From Brachypodium distachyon (taxonomy: Eukaryota > Streptophyta > Magnoliopsida > Poales > Poaceae), in NCBI RefSeq assembly GCF_000005505.3, contig NC_016131.3, positions 22,341,501 to 22,405,500 of the forward strand: 64,000 bases of DNA, read 5' to 3'. Below are positions 12,301-23,635 of the stretch, piece after piece. The first letter of the stretch is position 1. The number at the start of each line of letters is the position of its first letter. The notes beneath the pieces are model-generated. The model ran no database searches. It was not told the origin of the DNA and saw only the letters and a program-made list of their open reading frames with translations. Both the position numbers and the translations under genes were made by a program.

Positions 12301-14849
12301 TATAAGTATTATGTTGATTTTGTTCCGGGTACTGCATGGAATTATTGTTGCCTTATTTTCTCACAGGGCATCTGGGATGTTGAACAAGATAGCCTAGATG
12401 GAAACAGTTGCTACCTCAGGGTATATATTAATGTCGCGTTCTCGAAGAAGACCATATTTAGAGGTAAGATACATCCATTGTGTCCTGAATGCTCCAGTGC
12501 TTTCAAACATTTAAGTCAATATGCTACTGGCCAGTTTGGTGTTACTTTTGCTGCGAAAGGGTACATCAATGCTGAGTTACGCCAACTACCAGCTGATTGT
12601 TTGGCTCTAGCTTCAGCTTATGTGTTGATAAGCTCCAGACCACATAAACCCTTGAGTTTTATTTGTAAAAGCTGTGTGTTTTAAGAAATAGAGATGTACC
12701 TTTGGTCCCCTTTCCTTCTGGTATAGTTTTTCTTCCCGAAAAATATGTAGGACGACTTTCCTGGTAGTTTAGTCCACCAGAGTTACAAAATATACTGAGA
12801 AGTACTTCTCAGTTTCATGAAATCATTAACCTGATGCAATAAATGGCACAATTTTAAAAGGTAAAGCACAGTGATAAGAACCCACCCTTGGTGCAAGAAG
12901 CAGGAGTGGAGGACAATGCCAATTCAGTACACTCCATTAGCTTCCATGTGCCTTCCCCCATGATAATAAATTTTTGGGTATTTAACAGTTGTTCGCTATC
13001 AGGGAGATGTTGAAACTTCTCTTCTGTTTCTAGAATTTGAATACAGTTTGATACTCATTATGGAATGTTGTTGATCCTTTCTTCTGACCATTTCCGACAT
13101 ACGGCTATTTTTCAGTTCAATAAATAAATTGAGGCAGCGCACCCTTTTGGCAGTATTCTAAAAGCCGTTTCCCTAACCTGCCTAGCCGTCACCTAGCCAG
13201 CTAATAGGCGATTAGGCAATGCTGGTCTGTGTGACTAGTGTCTGCACCACAAGGATCACTGACCTTTGGTCTAATGTTGACATGACTTCCTTGATGTGTC
13301 CAGAGTTAGTGGGTAATCATGTTTACAGTGGCAGTTAAAACCAGTGCGTTTTTTTGAGTGGGATCAATGTTTTTCTTTAGAACATGCAAGAGTTCTGCAC
13401 ATGTTTCCATTAGGCAGGACAGCAAGATAATGTACAGGAGTCCAGGCCAGGAAGGGCTTTTTCATCAACAACAATTGAAAAGGCCAACTAAACCTCAGGC
13501 AACAACACACGCACACACTAGGCTATATTTCAGGGTGGATCAAATGTATTTCCTAACTGCATTTTGTTTCCTAATATGGGATTATGTCTAGGCTATAATT
13601 TTTGTATGTGTTGTGCGATTAGTTTATTCTAACTGAGTGGATCAAAAAAAAAATGGAACTATGATTCATACCCACTATTCAGACCTCGCAACCAGACTGA
13701 AAAAATTGAAGTAGTTCTTAATAAAAAATAAAAGAAATTTTCTTCCTTCCAATTTTGTTTGCCCAAAAGACAACTTTATTTTCTCTCTATTTTGTCGAGT
13801 CATTACACGGATTCCATAAATGATTATCAAGTGGTTCTTATAAGATATCATTTATTCATGAGAACTGAAGACATTGCTGCTGCTTTTATTTTTATCTCTA
13901 CATTGCAGGGAAAATAGAGCAATCAACAAAGGATGAATGTCGTGAAGTTTTTAGTCTCTGGATCAAGCTTGTATGTGTCTTCCATCCCAGTACTATATTA
14001 CTATGAATGCTGTTTACATTTCAATTATAAATAATCCTTCCCATTGCGTGCTTCCAGGGTCATGATTATTTGAAGCAGGATAATAGCTCTCGGTTGAAAG
14101 GTATGTACATTGAATTTGCAGCGTACCACTTGTCAATGCTTTAGCCATGGTTTTGACTTGCTTGATCCAACTTATGTCCTCATCCGCAATAAATATTTCT
14201 AAGCCTGAAATAATTAGATGACATCATTTCTGCAGACGCAGAAGCGTCCACCGCAACTAATGCCGATGTTCAATCAGGGGCTACTCTGATTAGTGAAAAT
14301 CCTTCGGAAAATACAGTCGCATATATGGCTTCTGCACCATATGAATCTGGTTTGAGTACCCTCGTTCCTCCTATTCATCATCATCAACAGAGCATAGGAA
14401 AAGGCTCTTTAGCATCCGCTTCACAAGAATTGTGGGGTTCACTAGTCTCATATATGAGATCCGGTCAATCTGGTCCAGTGTTAGCAGTGATGCTTGTGGC
14501 CATCATTATCTTAATGCAGGCAAGTATTCTGGCCGTCTGGTTTATCATGCGGAGTAGTTCTTTTGCCTGATAACTATTTTTTTCCAGTCTTGACACCATA
14601 TCTCTACCTCAGGTAATAGTCATTGTGCTACTCACTAGATCCCCCAAGGTCCTGATGGTTAGTCATGAGGCCTCTGGAAGCAGCTTTGGTTCTTATAGCA
14701 AGGAGAGCTTAGAGTGGCTGCAGAAGCGAGTGAGCTTACTAGGTGAGGAGATGCAGATGGCGGAGGCGCACATGGAGAAGATGCGGCATGAGTTTGCCTG
14801 GCTCAAGTCTCACCTTGAAAGACTGGAGAAGCTGAGGAGCCGCTCATGA
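6334..14849 (+). CDS. VAD1: VAD1-like GRAM/VASt-domain membrane protein
   Basis: Probable orthologue of VASCULAR ASSOCIATED DEATH1, a GRAM plus VASt protein of the Lam/GRAMD1 class; VASt domains bind sterols at membrane contacts and Arabidopsis VAD1 restrains cell death. Exons: 6334-6510, 6629-6691, 7440-7490, 8173-8238, 9146-9241, 9329-9430, 9531-9628, 9745-9908, 10014-10054, 10122-10209, 10290-10373, 10493-10547, 11834-11900, 12367-12463, 13909-13970, 14058-14100, 14236-14519, 14613-14849 (1875 nt, 624 aa, frame kept throughout). Residues 1-60 are Ala/Pro/Ser-rich; GRAM is about 62-160 ('RSEEYRLMFRLPPDEVLVQD', 'GHMYLFLHHICFYSNIFGYE'); an acidic linker follows; VASt is about 287-450; one membrane segment lies near 530-555; the C-terminus is a charged coiled coil ('EEMQMAEAHMEKMRHEF'). 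Intron 17 uses a GC donor (CAG|GCAAGT), the only choice that keeps frame. Introns carry a Stowaway and a retroelement insertion. The symbol is assigned by similarity from memory. Confidence 0.9.
8394..8508. mobile_element. Stowaway MITE in VAD1-like intron 4
   Basis: Begins with the grass Stowaway terminus 'CTCCCTCCGTTCCATAATTC' and ends in its degraded inverted copy 'AATTATGAAACGAAGGGAC', with TA at both edges. The interior ('TGTATCTAGACACTTTTTAG') is the reverse complement of the interior of the element at 60556-60672, so the two are the same family in opposite orientation. Length about 115 bp, non-coding. Confidence 0.85.
10894..11124 (+). mobile_element. Short retroelement insertion with 15-bp target duplication
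   Basis: The 15-bp sequence TATATTTCTTCCTGG occurs exactly at 10894-10908 and again at 11110-11124. Between them are ~200 bp of T-rich sequence ending in 'ATACAAAATGAATATGAAAAG', an A-rich tail next to the second repeat. A long perfect target duplication with an A-rich 3' end is the hallmark of target-primed reverse transcription, so this is a 5'-truncated LINE tail or a SINE. It lies in intron 12 of the VAD1-like gene. Confidence 0.75.
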
Positions 14850-15435
14850 CTGGCAAATTCAACTAGCCTCCGGACTGGGTGATTATGGACGTGTCACGTG
14901 GTTACATGCAACCAAGAGGTGTGATGTTTCTGTTCTGTGTTGTAGATCGTATAGCTACGAGAGTATAAAGATGAGGATTGTAGAAACACTGCCGTAAGGC
15001 GGAATCCTGGTATAGCATTGATGCGGTGTATATATCTGGACTGCGCCCCACTGTGCCTGAGCCCAGGTGGTGTATATTTATTAGACGTTACAGCAGGATG
15101 GCGGTGGTGTTACAAGGAACACCCGTTGGCAGAAAATATTCAATTTTCTCATTTTCTGACGTCCAAATGCACCGATATGAGACTTCTGAAAGCGTCACTA
15201 CACCTGCAATAGCCGGTGAATAACATAAAACTCGTTTTGGGAGATCGGTTTCCTTAGGGCTTCGATTTTTTTAAATGAAATCATATTTAAAACTTCTAAA
15301 AATTTCTGAATTTTTGTATTATGCATGTTACCAATGAATAGTACAACAGTACAACTACTAACCTATAAAATTCAATTTTTTTTTCATTTGTAGGCAACCT
15401 GAAAAATACAAATATATGCACCTAAATAAAGAATA
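14850..15435. other. VAD1-like 3' flank
   Basis: Contains the presumed 3' UTR of the VAD1-like gene and AT-rich DNA. Two overlapping small ORFs at 15018-15223 have no family resemblance. No further gene seen. Confidence 0.4.
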
Positions 15436-15680
15436 CTACTCCCCAGTTCCAAAATGTAGTGTAGAGTGCATAATTTTTGTTGGTTGTCAAACTTTCTAAA
15501 TTTGATCAAACTTATAGCAAAAAATATCAACATATAAAGTGTCAAACGAAGATTGTATGAAAATATATTTCACAGGGAATTCAATTATTTTCATTTGGCA
15601 TTATAGATTTTGATATTCTTTGTTACAAGGTTTGTCAAATGTTAGAAAATTTGGCCGTCGACAAAAGTTTTGGCTAATAT
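15436..15680. mobile_element. MITE, Stowaway-like (~240 bp)
   Basis: The left end 'CTACTCCCCAGTTCCAAAAT' is a mutated grass MITE terminus ('CTCCCTCCGTTCCAAAAT'). The interior phrases 'TTTGATCAAACTTATAGC' and 'AAAAATATCAACATATAAAG' are typical of a common ~240-bp grass MITE, and the right half repeats them inverted ('TTGTCAAATGTTAGAAAATT'). The right terminus is eroded, so the end is approximate. Confidence 0.6.
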
Positions 15681-16311
15681 CATAGGTTGTAAAAAACGTA
15701 TGAGACGCTCACCTCAAACAGTAGGAACATAAGATCGTTGAGTGCACCATAGTTGGGGACACCCATTGCAAAGCAAGATACGGAACCACTGCTCCGTCAA
15801 CGAATTGGCAAGGAAAAAAAATGTCAAAAAAAGACTGACTCCATGAAATAGGTCGCGACGTCTACACCAGGACGAGGACGGAACCAGAAAACCAATCTTC
15901 TAGACAACGCCATCTCCACCGTCAAGATGTCACCACGAAGAGTACACAAACCTAACCAAAGAAATATTAAAACTAGATACTAAACGTTTATCTGTGGTTC
16001 ATATCGCCTCTCAACTTCAAATCGAGCATCGGAGACGAGACAAAATCGCCAAAATTGAAGTTTTCTTCAAAGGTGGCACTTAAATCCTAGTAGGTAGGAA
16101 AAATCTCCACTGGACAGCTGCTAGCCTGCTAAGGTTAAAGAGTTCATCAAAACAACGATATGTTATCTGATTGTGAAGATCTCACGGAGAGAAATCCAGG
16201 AGTGAAAGCTTCTCGCAATTTTTAAATTAGGTTCAAAACTTATCTCAGTCTGAATTTTTGATACAGGAAAAAGGGGGGAAATGAAAACTTGGCCTGGGAG
16301 GCTCCCCTAGA
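15681..16311. other. Intergenic DNA upstream of RRP42
   Basis: About 630 bases of AT-rich DNA; no ORF of note, no repeat I can delimit. Confidence 0.3.
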
Positions 16312-16421
16312 TGGGCCGCACCACATATTATCTTAGAAAAAAGGAGCTAAGAACGTATTCCTCTAGTAGGCCTTATACAACCATGGCCCAAAATTCACAT
16401 ATTTGAAGCCCATTTCTGGGC
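16312..16421 (+). promoter_or_regulatory. Cluster of TGGGCY-type (site II) motifs upstream of RRP42
   Basis: TGGGCC at 16312-16317, its complement GGCCCA at 16385-16390, AAGCCCA near 16406 and TGGGCA near 16417, all within 235 bp of the start codon. Site II (TGGGCY) elements bound by TCP factors are common in promoters of plant housekeeping and ribosome/RNA-processing genes. Motif presence is seen; function is inferred. Confidence 0.4.
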
Positions 16422-16544
16422 AGACCTAAAACCCCGCAGACCGCAGTACCCTGCCCAAGTCCCCTGCTCCCTCTCCTCGCCTTCCCACAGCAACCGCCGG
16501 GCTCTGCCGCATCGCCGCCGGCGCCGGCACGGGCCGCCGATAGG

Positions 16545-19500
16545 ATGGTGGGGCTCTCGGAGGGGGAGAAGCACTTCATCCGCGGAGGCATCGCGCAGGA
16601 CCTCCGCGCCGACGGCCGCACCAAGCTGCAGTTCCGGCCCGTCACCGTCGAGACCGGGGTCATCCCCCAGGTACACGGATCTCCTCCTGATGATACCTTT
16701 GGTCTAAATCTTACACTTCAGATTGCTTCTCTCTGTCTGTCCCTGAGAATGGAAAAATCTTACTTGGGATTGGTGTGGTGGTGGTGGTTGTAGGCGAACG
16801 GCTCGGCGCGCGTCAGACTCGGTGCCACCGAAGTCATTGCTAGCGTCAAGGTACGAATCAGCCCTTAGAGCTAAGTGCATTGTCTGTGACATGCTACGCC
16901 AATTGTTTAAGTCTTGCATTCCCCTTTTCTGTTTTAGAAAAATAAAATAAAGACAAGATTGTTTTGTGTCCTTCCGAATTGAGCTTATCAATTAATTGGC
17001 TCTCGTTGAGCATCATGGATCTATGTAGCCAAGTTGACAATACTTCTAATATTGTTCCATTCATCCAATGTGAATCGCATTGATGATTTGTGTGTGTGGA
17101 GAGCATTAAGATGATAAGAAAAACCTTGTCATGTTCTGCTTTACTTATTACTCTCTTCTAGTTTTATTACACTGAATATTCATCTGCAGGCTGAGTTGGG
17201 GAAACCAACTGTTCTTCATCCTGACAAAGGAAAAGTTTCCATTTATGTTGATTGTAGCCCAACCGCTGCACCTATTTTTGAGGTTAGTAATGTGTTGTAC
17301 TTGGATTAAACTCAAAGCATCCTTTCATCTGTTACATTAAATGCAAATACCCAATATATGTCTGCAGTATGGAGTTTATCCCATGTAGTTCTTTTGCATA
17401 ATAGACATGAGTCTACCAATGGATAATTGATACTAATGTTGTGATGAAAAACAAACATAAAATTATTTGTTTGCTATGAAGATTGAAGAGTCATGAGGAC
17501 AATAGTGATGATCTTATGAAACATATCTGAAATAGTGTTTTTGCAAATAGTGATATAAAGCTATTCGATATTTTATTCTCAGTAGCCTTTTCTTGTACTC
17601 TTGAAGATAGGACTCCTTGTAATGATTCACTATACGCTAGTTGACAGAAACATGCTCTTTATCTTGTATTTTTTCTTTGGACTATGAATCTCACATATCC
17701 TGTATTCTGGATATGGTGTTGGAGTTCAAAACATTGTGTGGAATGCATTTTGTAGGGAGGGTTATAGTTACTTAAACTTGACAGAACAGTCGGTAGTTCT
17801 TATAGTCCTCTTTCCCGCACTGTTGTCAACCCACTGTTTTATTCTGATGGAGATACGAGACATGTGAATTATTTAATTCGCTCTCCATCTTGACTCGTAA
17901 AAAGTCGAATGTGCCATAGTTTCAGTAAAGTACTAAGCTGGCCCTCGTCGCAGTTTAACTTAGTACTACCTTTTAAGCTGCTTCTAACAAATTGAAATCA
18001 ACTCTAGATTCATATTATTTTCCATAGCTTGAGAATCATGTTTAGAAATAGCAGTAAACCTGTGCAGTGGACTCAACTCATCACCCAGATTTTCGCTGTG
18101 TGCATTCTTGGATGTGGCCTTCAGGGCAAATTGACTATTTAAAGTAGAAACTTATATCTAGAATTTCCTTGAACTCATGATAATTGTAACTATGTAAGAA
18201 TAGTACCCCCAAGTGTAAAATGTGCTCCTGCTATGCACCATATAACAAAAGCTTGCAGTTATTGCCTGTTCACAACATACATGCAATTATTAAACTCCTT
18301 CAATTTGTATTGTTCGTTTTCTTTCCGATCACTTCTTTTTTCTATGTGCTTTTCTTCACGTGATTGACTGATTTGCATTATATTTGAAATTTAGGGCAGA
18401 GGTTCTGAAGATTTGTCTGCTGAGCTCTCTGTTGCGCTGCAAAGATGTTTACTGGGTGGTAAAAGTGGGGCAGGTGACATATAATTTTATTGTTCACAGT
18501 TACCCGTGTCACTTTTTAACAGCAGCGTTCGATCTGCCAGAGTTGAGTCTGCTCTTGGATTCACCGCGTTAACTCTTAAGAGAAGATTATATTTAGGGTT
18601 TTACAATTTGACCAGATTTAGCTCGGTTTCTGTTGTTGTCTTCTTGTTTCTTGTCTTTAAGTAATCGGTAACGAAAAGTGGATTCTCATTATGTTGTTGG
18701 CTGGCTTGCTTTTATATTCTTCTGGAAGGCTGGAAATAGATGACCATGGTTACTCTTGTTCTCAGTCATTGTTACAATCTCATTGACCCCAATGCAAGAA
18801 CCATATTTCAGGGGCTGCAATTGATTTATCGTCCCTAATTGTTCTCGAGGGAAAAGCCTGTTGGGATTTGTACATTGATGGACTTGTGGTCAGTTCTGAT
18901 GGTAATTTGCTTGATGCACTAGCTGCTGCAATAAAGGTAATTGGTGGTTGCTTCTAATCACTTGCAGTCTCAAGTTATATTTTTTGTTGCATGTTTTGCT
19001 GAAGCCAGGAATTTCATGTCAGCACATTTATTGGTTATTAAGTGTCATCAGTTATGTTGTGATCCAACTTGCAATTTCTGAGAACGACAAAAAAAGTATG
19101 AAAGTATCCAATGCAATGAGTTTTGTTATACTTCCTCAGTCATTTTAAAATAAAAACAAAACGGTGTACTTTCTTCATTTTTCTGCCAGCACACTGAGCT
19201 TATCAATACCAGATGAGTTGTGTACAAAGGAATAACTGGCTAACTTGTTTTGTGTCATTCGTTCGCATACGAGAAGAAATACAAACCTATGAAAGATAAA
19301 TCGTACTTACAGGAGGCCAGCTAGTATATTTCTCTTCTGTTTCAAGAACCAATCAAGTGGACAATTTCAAGGGCTACTTGAATCCCTTGGTAGATTTTCA
19401 ATGGTGCTATTTGAAACAATGTGGTTTCTGAACATAGAACGTGAAGCATGATCGGAATCAGTAAATCAGGCATAAATTGGAGTTACTTTGTAAAGCTTTG

Positions 19501-20535
19501 ATGAATCAAGATTTTGTTGCCTGTTGGCAGCCAAATTCAAGCAGTTTACTGTGAGAACAACTGGTTTTTGGTAATTTGCTGGTGGTTTCTCGTACCCTCG
19601 GTTGTAGCTGTACTATCAAGTATCAACTATTCGTATAATGCTTGGTGATAGTGGGCCCCTTTCTGCTGCACATAACATTAGTTGACACCATGAAGACAAA
19701 ATAATTTGTACATTTGTGGGGGTACTAATACTTTGTATACTTTATTACAGGTTGCTTTGAGTGATACAGGTATACCAAAAGTTAATGTTTCTCTTAATGC
19801 TGAAACGGATGGAGAACCTGAGGTTGATGTCAGTGATGAAGAATTTTTGCAATTTGACACTTCTAGTGTGCCTGTTATAGTTACATTGACAAAGGTATAT
19901 CTTTTCCTTTTGAGTAACTTTGGTCCTTTTGTTGTCGGTAAGGAATGTGTTATATTGTTTGTGTGATTGTTGAATTGTTTAGATATACCGCACCATAATA
20001 AGTTCATAACAACCAAAACATGATAGGATTAGAACGGTCTTTCGAATGTAGGTCTATTTTTGGATACACATTAATCAATCTTCCCACTTCTGACATTCCA
20101 CTGACAAGCATGTTTCAAACTGTCATGTAAGACAAATGTTTATAAACTGATGGTGTGCTAAACTTGGATTGAATTGAATAAGTTCCCTCGTTTTATTGGG
20201 GTTACGACTTATGTTTCTTATGCAGCTATGCTTCTAAGTGCATTTCTGTGTATATTTATCGCCTTTTCTGCTTTGTGACCTACTTGTCCTTAAGCCAGGT
20301 AGGTAAGCACTACATTGTTGATGCCACTTCTGAGGAGGAATCCCAGATGAGCTCTGCGGTTTCGGTTTCAGTCAACAGGCGTGGCCAGATATGCGGGCTG
20401 ACCAAGAGGGGAGGTGCAGGGTTGGATCCAACCGTCATTTTCGACATGATATCTGTGGCGAAGCATGTAAGCCAGCGGTTTATATCTCTCTTGGACTCGG
20501 AGATTGCAGCTGCTGAAGCGGTAATGGACGAGTGA
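16545..20535 (+). CDS. RRP42: Exosome complex component RRP42 (RNase PH-like)
   Basis: Subunit of the nine-member RNA exosome core ring, which channels RNA to the associated 3'-5' nucleases; RNase PH fold, in eukaryotes usually structural rather than catalytic. Seven exons: 16545-16670, 16794-16850, 17190-17282, 18395-18473, 18812-18936, 19751-19894, 20299-20535; all GT-AG, frame kept, 286 aa, close to the family length (~290). Diagnostic blocks: 'RADGRTKLQFRPVTVETG' near the N-terminus, 'ANGSARVRLGATEVIASVKA', 'CWDLYIDGLVVSSDGNLLDA' and 'KHYIVDATSEEESQMSSAVS'. The C-terminus ends AAEAVMDE. The first ATG of the frame is used; it sits ~9 bp after a stop-containing leader. The start is compact and GC-rich, the rest AT-rich, as in many grass genes. 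Confidence 0.93.
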
Positions 20536-20764
20536 AGAAAAAGAAGCAGAGAAGATGTCCTGATCACTACTGACTGCCTGCCTCTGCTTACCCTTGCAAA
20601 TTGCCTCGCTATAATGTCGAACAGAATGCCCTTGCACGAAAGTTTCTTGGAGTTCTTTAAAAAATATCTATAACATCAAACTGCCAAAACTGCATCCTTT
20701 ATCCCGGGCAAAAGATTTACTTGATTCATCTACTTGTGACGAAGAAAAAGAAAGTTATAGTCTT

Positions 20765-21115
20765 TGTGCTATGTAGTTGGTATGGTCTGCTCGTGATGAT
20801 TGTCTACATGGTAAATCTCATGTTAAAATTTCACAGGCATGTAGATGGGTACATGATTTTGTAGCAGAACTTATTGTCAGCTCGAAGCAATGTTTCAGGG
20901 GTATCAAGGGGTCGTCCAAGACCAGTTGGCAACGATCACGAGAAGACTTCTACAAGGTGAATGTGGATGTGGCCTATATTGATGCGAATACGATGGAAGC
21001 AAAATCAGGAGTGTTAACTGAGATCATGATGAAAGAATTTTGGCGGCAAGCAGTACACGACATGATCTCATTGCTGATGCTTTAACAGCTGAGGCCTATG
21101 CTTATAGAGATGGAG
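20765..21115 (+). pseudogene. LINE-type RNase H domain fragment
   Basis: One open frame (20777-21085) reads 'VSSKQCFRGIKGSSKTSWQR' then 'EDFYKVNVDVAYIDANTMEA', which is the 'KVNVD(G/A)A' entry of the RNase H-like domain found at the C-terminus of plant non-LTR retrotransposons. After a frame shift around 21060-21090 the matching phrase 'AEAYAYRDGAK' continues in another frame. Only a broken fragment is present, with no reverse transcriptase nearby. Confidence 0.55.
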
Positions 21116-21628
21116 CAAAATGTTGTATCTTCTCTGTTACTCTTGGTTGACTCTAAACAAACTGCTGCCTGCTTTTTCATAGATTTAAATGTTAAGAAAT
21201 TTGCTGATCATGTTGTGATCTTTTGGTTATGCTGTGTTGGAACCAACAGAGAAACATTACTAGCAGTACACCAACAATCAGTAAAAGAAAAGACCTGACA
21301 ACCATAGGCTAGATAACTTATATAAGAAAAATGAGACTGAAATTAGTCCTCAATTTCTACTAATCTGTAACTTAGTGTACCACCCTGGAACTTTAAAGAA
21401 TTAAGTTGGACATAGTTTAGAGGAGAGTTGACCAAACATAGATTTTTTTTATCCATAAGCCATATGAAAAAAATAATCTGAAATCATGGTTCGATTCATC
21501 GACTCAGGTCGATCGAAGATGACTTTATGTTTCTCAAATTCGGCTTCCAAACTAACAATTTGGAATGTCTCTCGCCGTCAGCCTTTTGATAAAAATTGAT
21601 TAATAATTCATCACGGAACAATGTCCTT
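21116..21628. other. Intergenic DNA
   Basis: No gene seen. The small ORF 21098-21298 may be further decayed retroelement sequence. Confidence 0.25.
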
Positions 21629-21830
21629 TTTTTAACGAAACGGAGACAACGATCCGTTTATTTCTGAAGAGGGCAGCGAATCGAAAGACAGCCTTTTTTT
21701 ACCAGGGATTTTACATGCCGCGAGGAGATCAGCCTTCACGTCAAACAACAGAACATCATCTGGAGCATCTCGATCGTCCGATGGAGGCACAGAGGACAGA
21801 TCATCCGGATGATCAAACATGACTTGTGCT
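21629..21830 (-). mobile_element. Possible LINE 3' tail fragment
   Basis: Read on the minus strand, the segment ends in a short A-run after 'CGTTTCGTTAAAAAAAG', preceded by 'AGAAATAAACGGATCG', resembling the 3' ends of decayed grass non-LTR elements. No target duplication found. Confidence 0.3.
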
Positions 21831-22065
21831 TCAATTATTAGTGGTGGTGTGCTGTTGTGATTGAACGCCCAACATTTTATTTTTGTTTTTTGTTTTTTGC
21901 GGGCTGCTGTTAGAATAGTGGGCTCTATATGACATGTTTTTTTAATTCATTTTGGCTGTATGACTTGAAACTTGCACCTTGAATGCTTGCGACCTGTATT
22001 TTGAATGATGCTTAATAATATGATGTGTATAGACGGATGAAGAGGGGGGGTTGCCCTCCTTTTTG

Positions 22066-22540
22066 AGAAAAAAGAATAATAACTTTTATTGATGAAAACG
22101 TCAACCCGATTCAAGTAATTAAGAGTTAGGATTTACGTAAGCACAAAGTGCAAACAAAAGTCAGAGAAAAAGGCGGGACTACGGAGGGAAAGAAACGTAT
22201 GTTGAGCAACGTTTGGGACGGCGCACGGCGTGGTGCCACAATTGTCTATCCATCAAAAGTAGGCGACGCCGCGGAGACCAGCCATCTGCCACAGCCTGAT
22301 CCCATGGAAAATAAGCTGAGCAACGGCCCAGGCTATCTTGCAATGGATCTTGAAATGCGTTTGTTTCTTTCCGCCCAGATGAACCGCCAGCTAGGTCACC
22401 ATGATGAGGCCATGAGCCTCTCCTTGTCCAAGCTGCATGCATTGTTGGGATTGTTCACCACGCCAAAAAAGAAAAGTCTGAGGCGTGACAACTTGCAGGC
22501 TGCCGATGGATCACTGGCGTAATGCCGCTGGCGGCGAGCG
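22066..22540. other. Possible retroelement-derived segment with small ORF
   Basis: Begins with an A-rich stretch ('AATAACTTTTATTGATGAAA') like an inverted LINE tail and is followed by a 124-aa frame (22148-22522, plus) and a competing minus frame (22179-22442). Neither shows a motif I recognise. Listed as uncharacterised. Confidence 0.25.
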
Positions 22541-23550
22541 ATGACGTGAGGTCGGTATAATTCGCTTAACCTGCAGGCGTAGAGAGCTAGCGTTTGTAAT
22601 TAATTGTAAAGCATATGGTTTCACGATTCGAATAACGGCTCAAAAGCGTTGCGATTTAGGAGGCCCCGAGAGGCAGCCCCAGTATGGCACAGATCCAGAT
22701 CGTTCCCACCGTGAGACGGAAACACGCGCGCGCTTCAGTTCAGTTAGCTCGACGGCCGGCGCCAGATGATGGGCAGTAATAAAATCTTCCGGCCGTGACG
22801 GCGCAAGCAATCGAAGCGAGACACAGACGCAACAAGATTTCGATGCACGTGATGGGGCGCCGGTGCTATCCCAAATTTCCCAATTTGGGAGGCCAGGCCA
22901 AGAGTGAAATGAGATCACATGGTGTGCAATCACTGACATGGCCAAATTTTCTCCCAGACAAATAAATAAAAGACATGACCGAATTTCCCATCTATGACAT
23001 GGAACAGAAATGACGGAGTGTCGTCGTTGCAACTGAAGCCAAATGCAGTATATTGTGCTTGAGTGATAGTGCAAGCAAGAGCTAGCGTTTCTTGTCTTCC
23101 ATCAATGCATTTTACGGTTTACGATGAGTTGCTTCCATCGGTCGGTTGTTTATACGCGTAGTACCTCTCCCATGGATGTAATGCATCGTCCATCAGGCCA
23201 GAAGTTCAGGATCGGACTGGAAAGAGTCGTGGGCTCTTCTTGCCTTGGCCGTTTTTTGTAGCTTCACGCTGTGGCTAGCTACCTTCATTTTATCCGTGTG
23301 AACTGTGAAAGATACCCACATGCCCATCACGTACGCTGTAACCTGACGGCTGCCAGTTATTGATCTTATTGATTGGTCGGTCGGAATTTTCTAGCGTAAA
23401 CGTGAGGACAATGCTGACGGCTGCCCATGCGCAAATGTTTCACCGCCAATACGCACTAGTAGAAATCGATAAAAATTTCTCAAAAAAAAGTCGATAAAAT
23501 AAAAATATTATACGCGTGTAAACCAGGTCATGATGAAAACTCGGTAAAAC
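22541..23550. other. Intergenic DNA
   Basis: About 1 kb with a 144-aa minus-strand open frame (22640-23074) that shows no family motif. I regard it as chance. Confidence 0.3.
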
Positions 23551-23635
23551 TACTCTCTCCGTCCCAAAATAAGTACATGGATTTGTATAGATTCTTATAC
23601 AAATCCACATCACTTATTTTAGTACGGAGGGAGTA
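23551..23635. mobile_element. Short Stowaway MITE
   Basis: TA-flanked 85-bp palindrome: 'CTCTCTCCGTCCCAAAATAA' at the left and 'TTATTTTAGTACGGAGGGAG' at the right, with the inner arms 'GGATTTGTATAGA' and 'CTTATACAAATCC' pairing almost perfectly. Non-coding. Confidence 0.85.
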
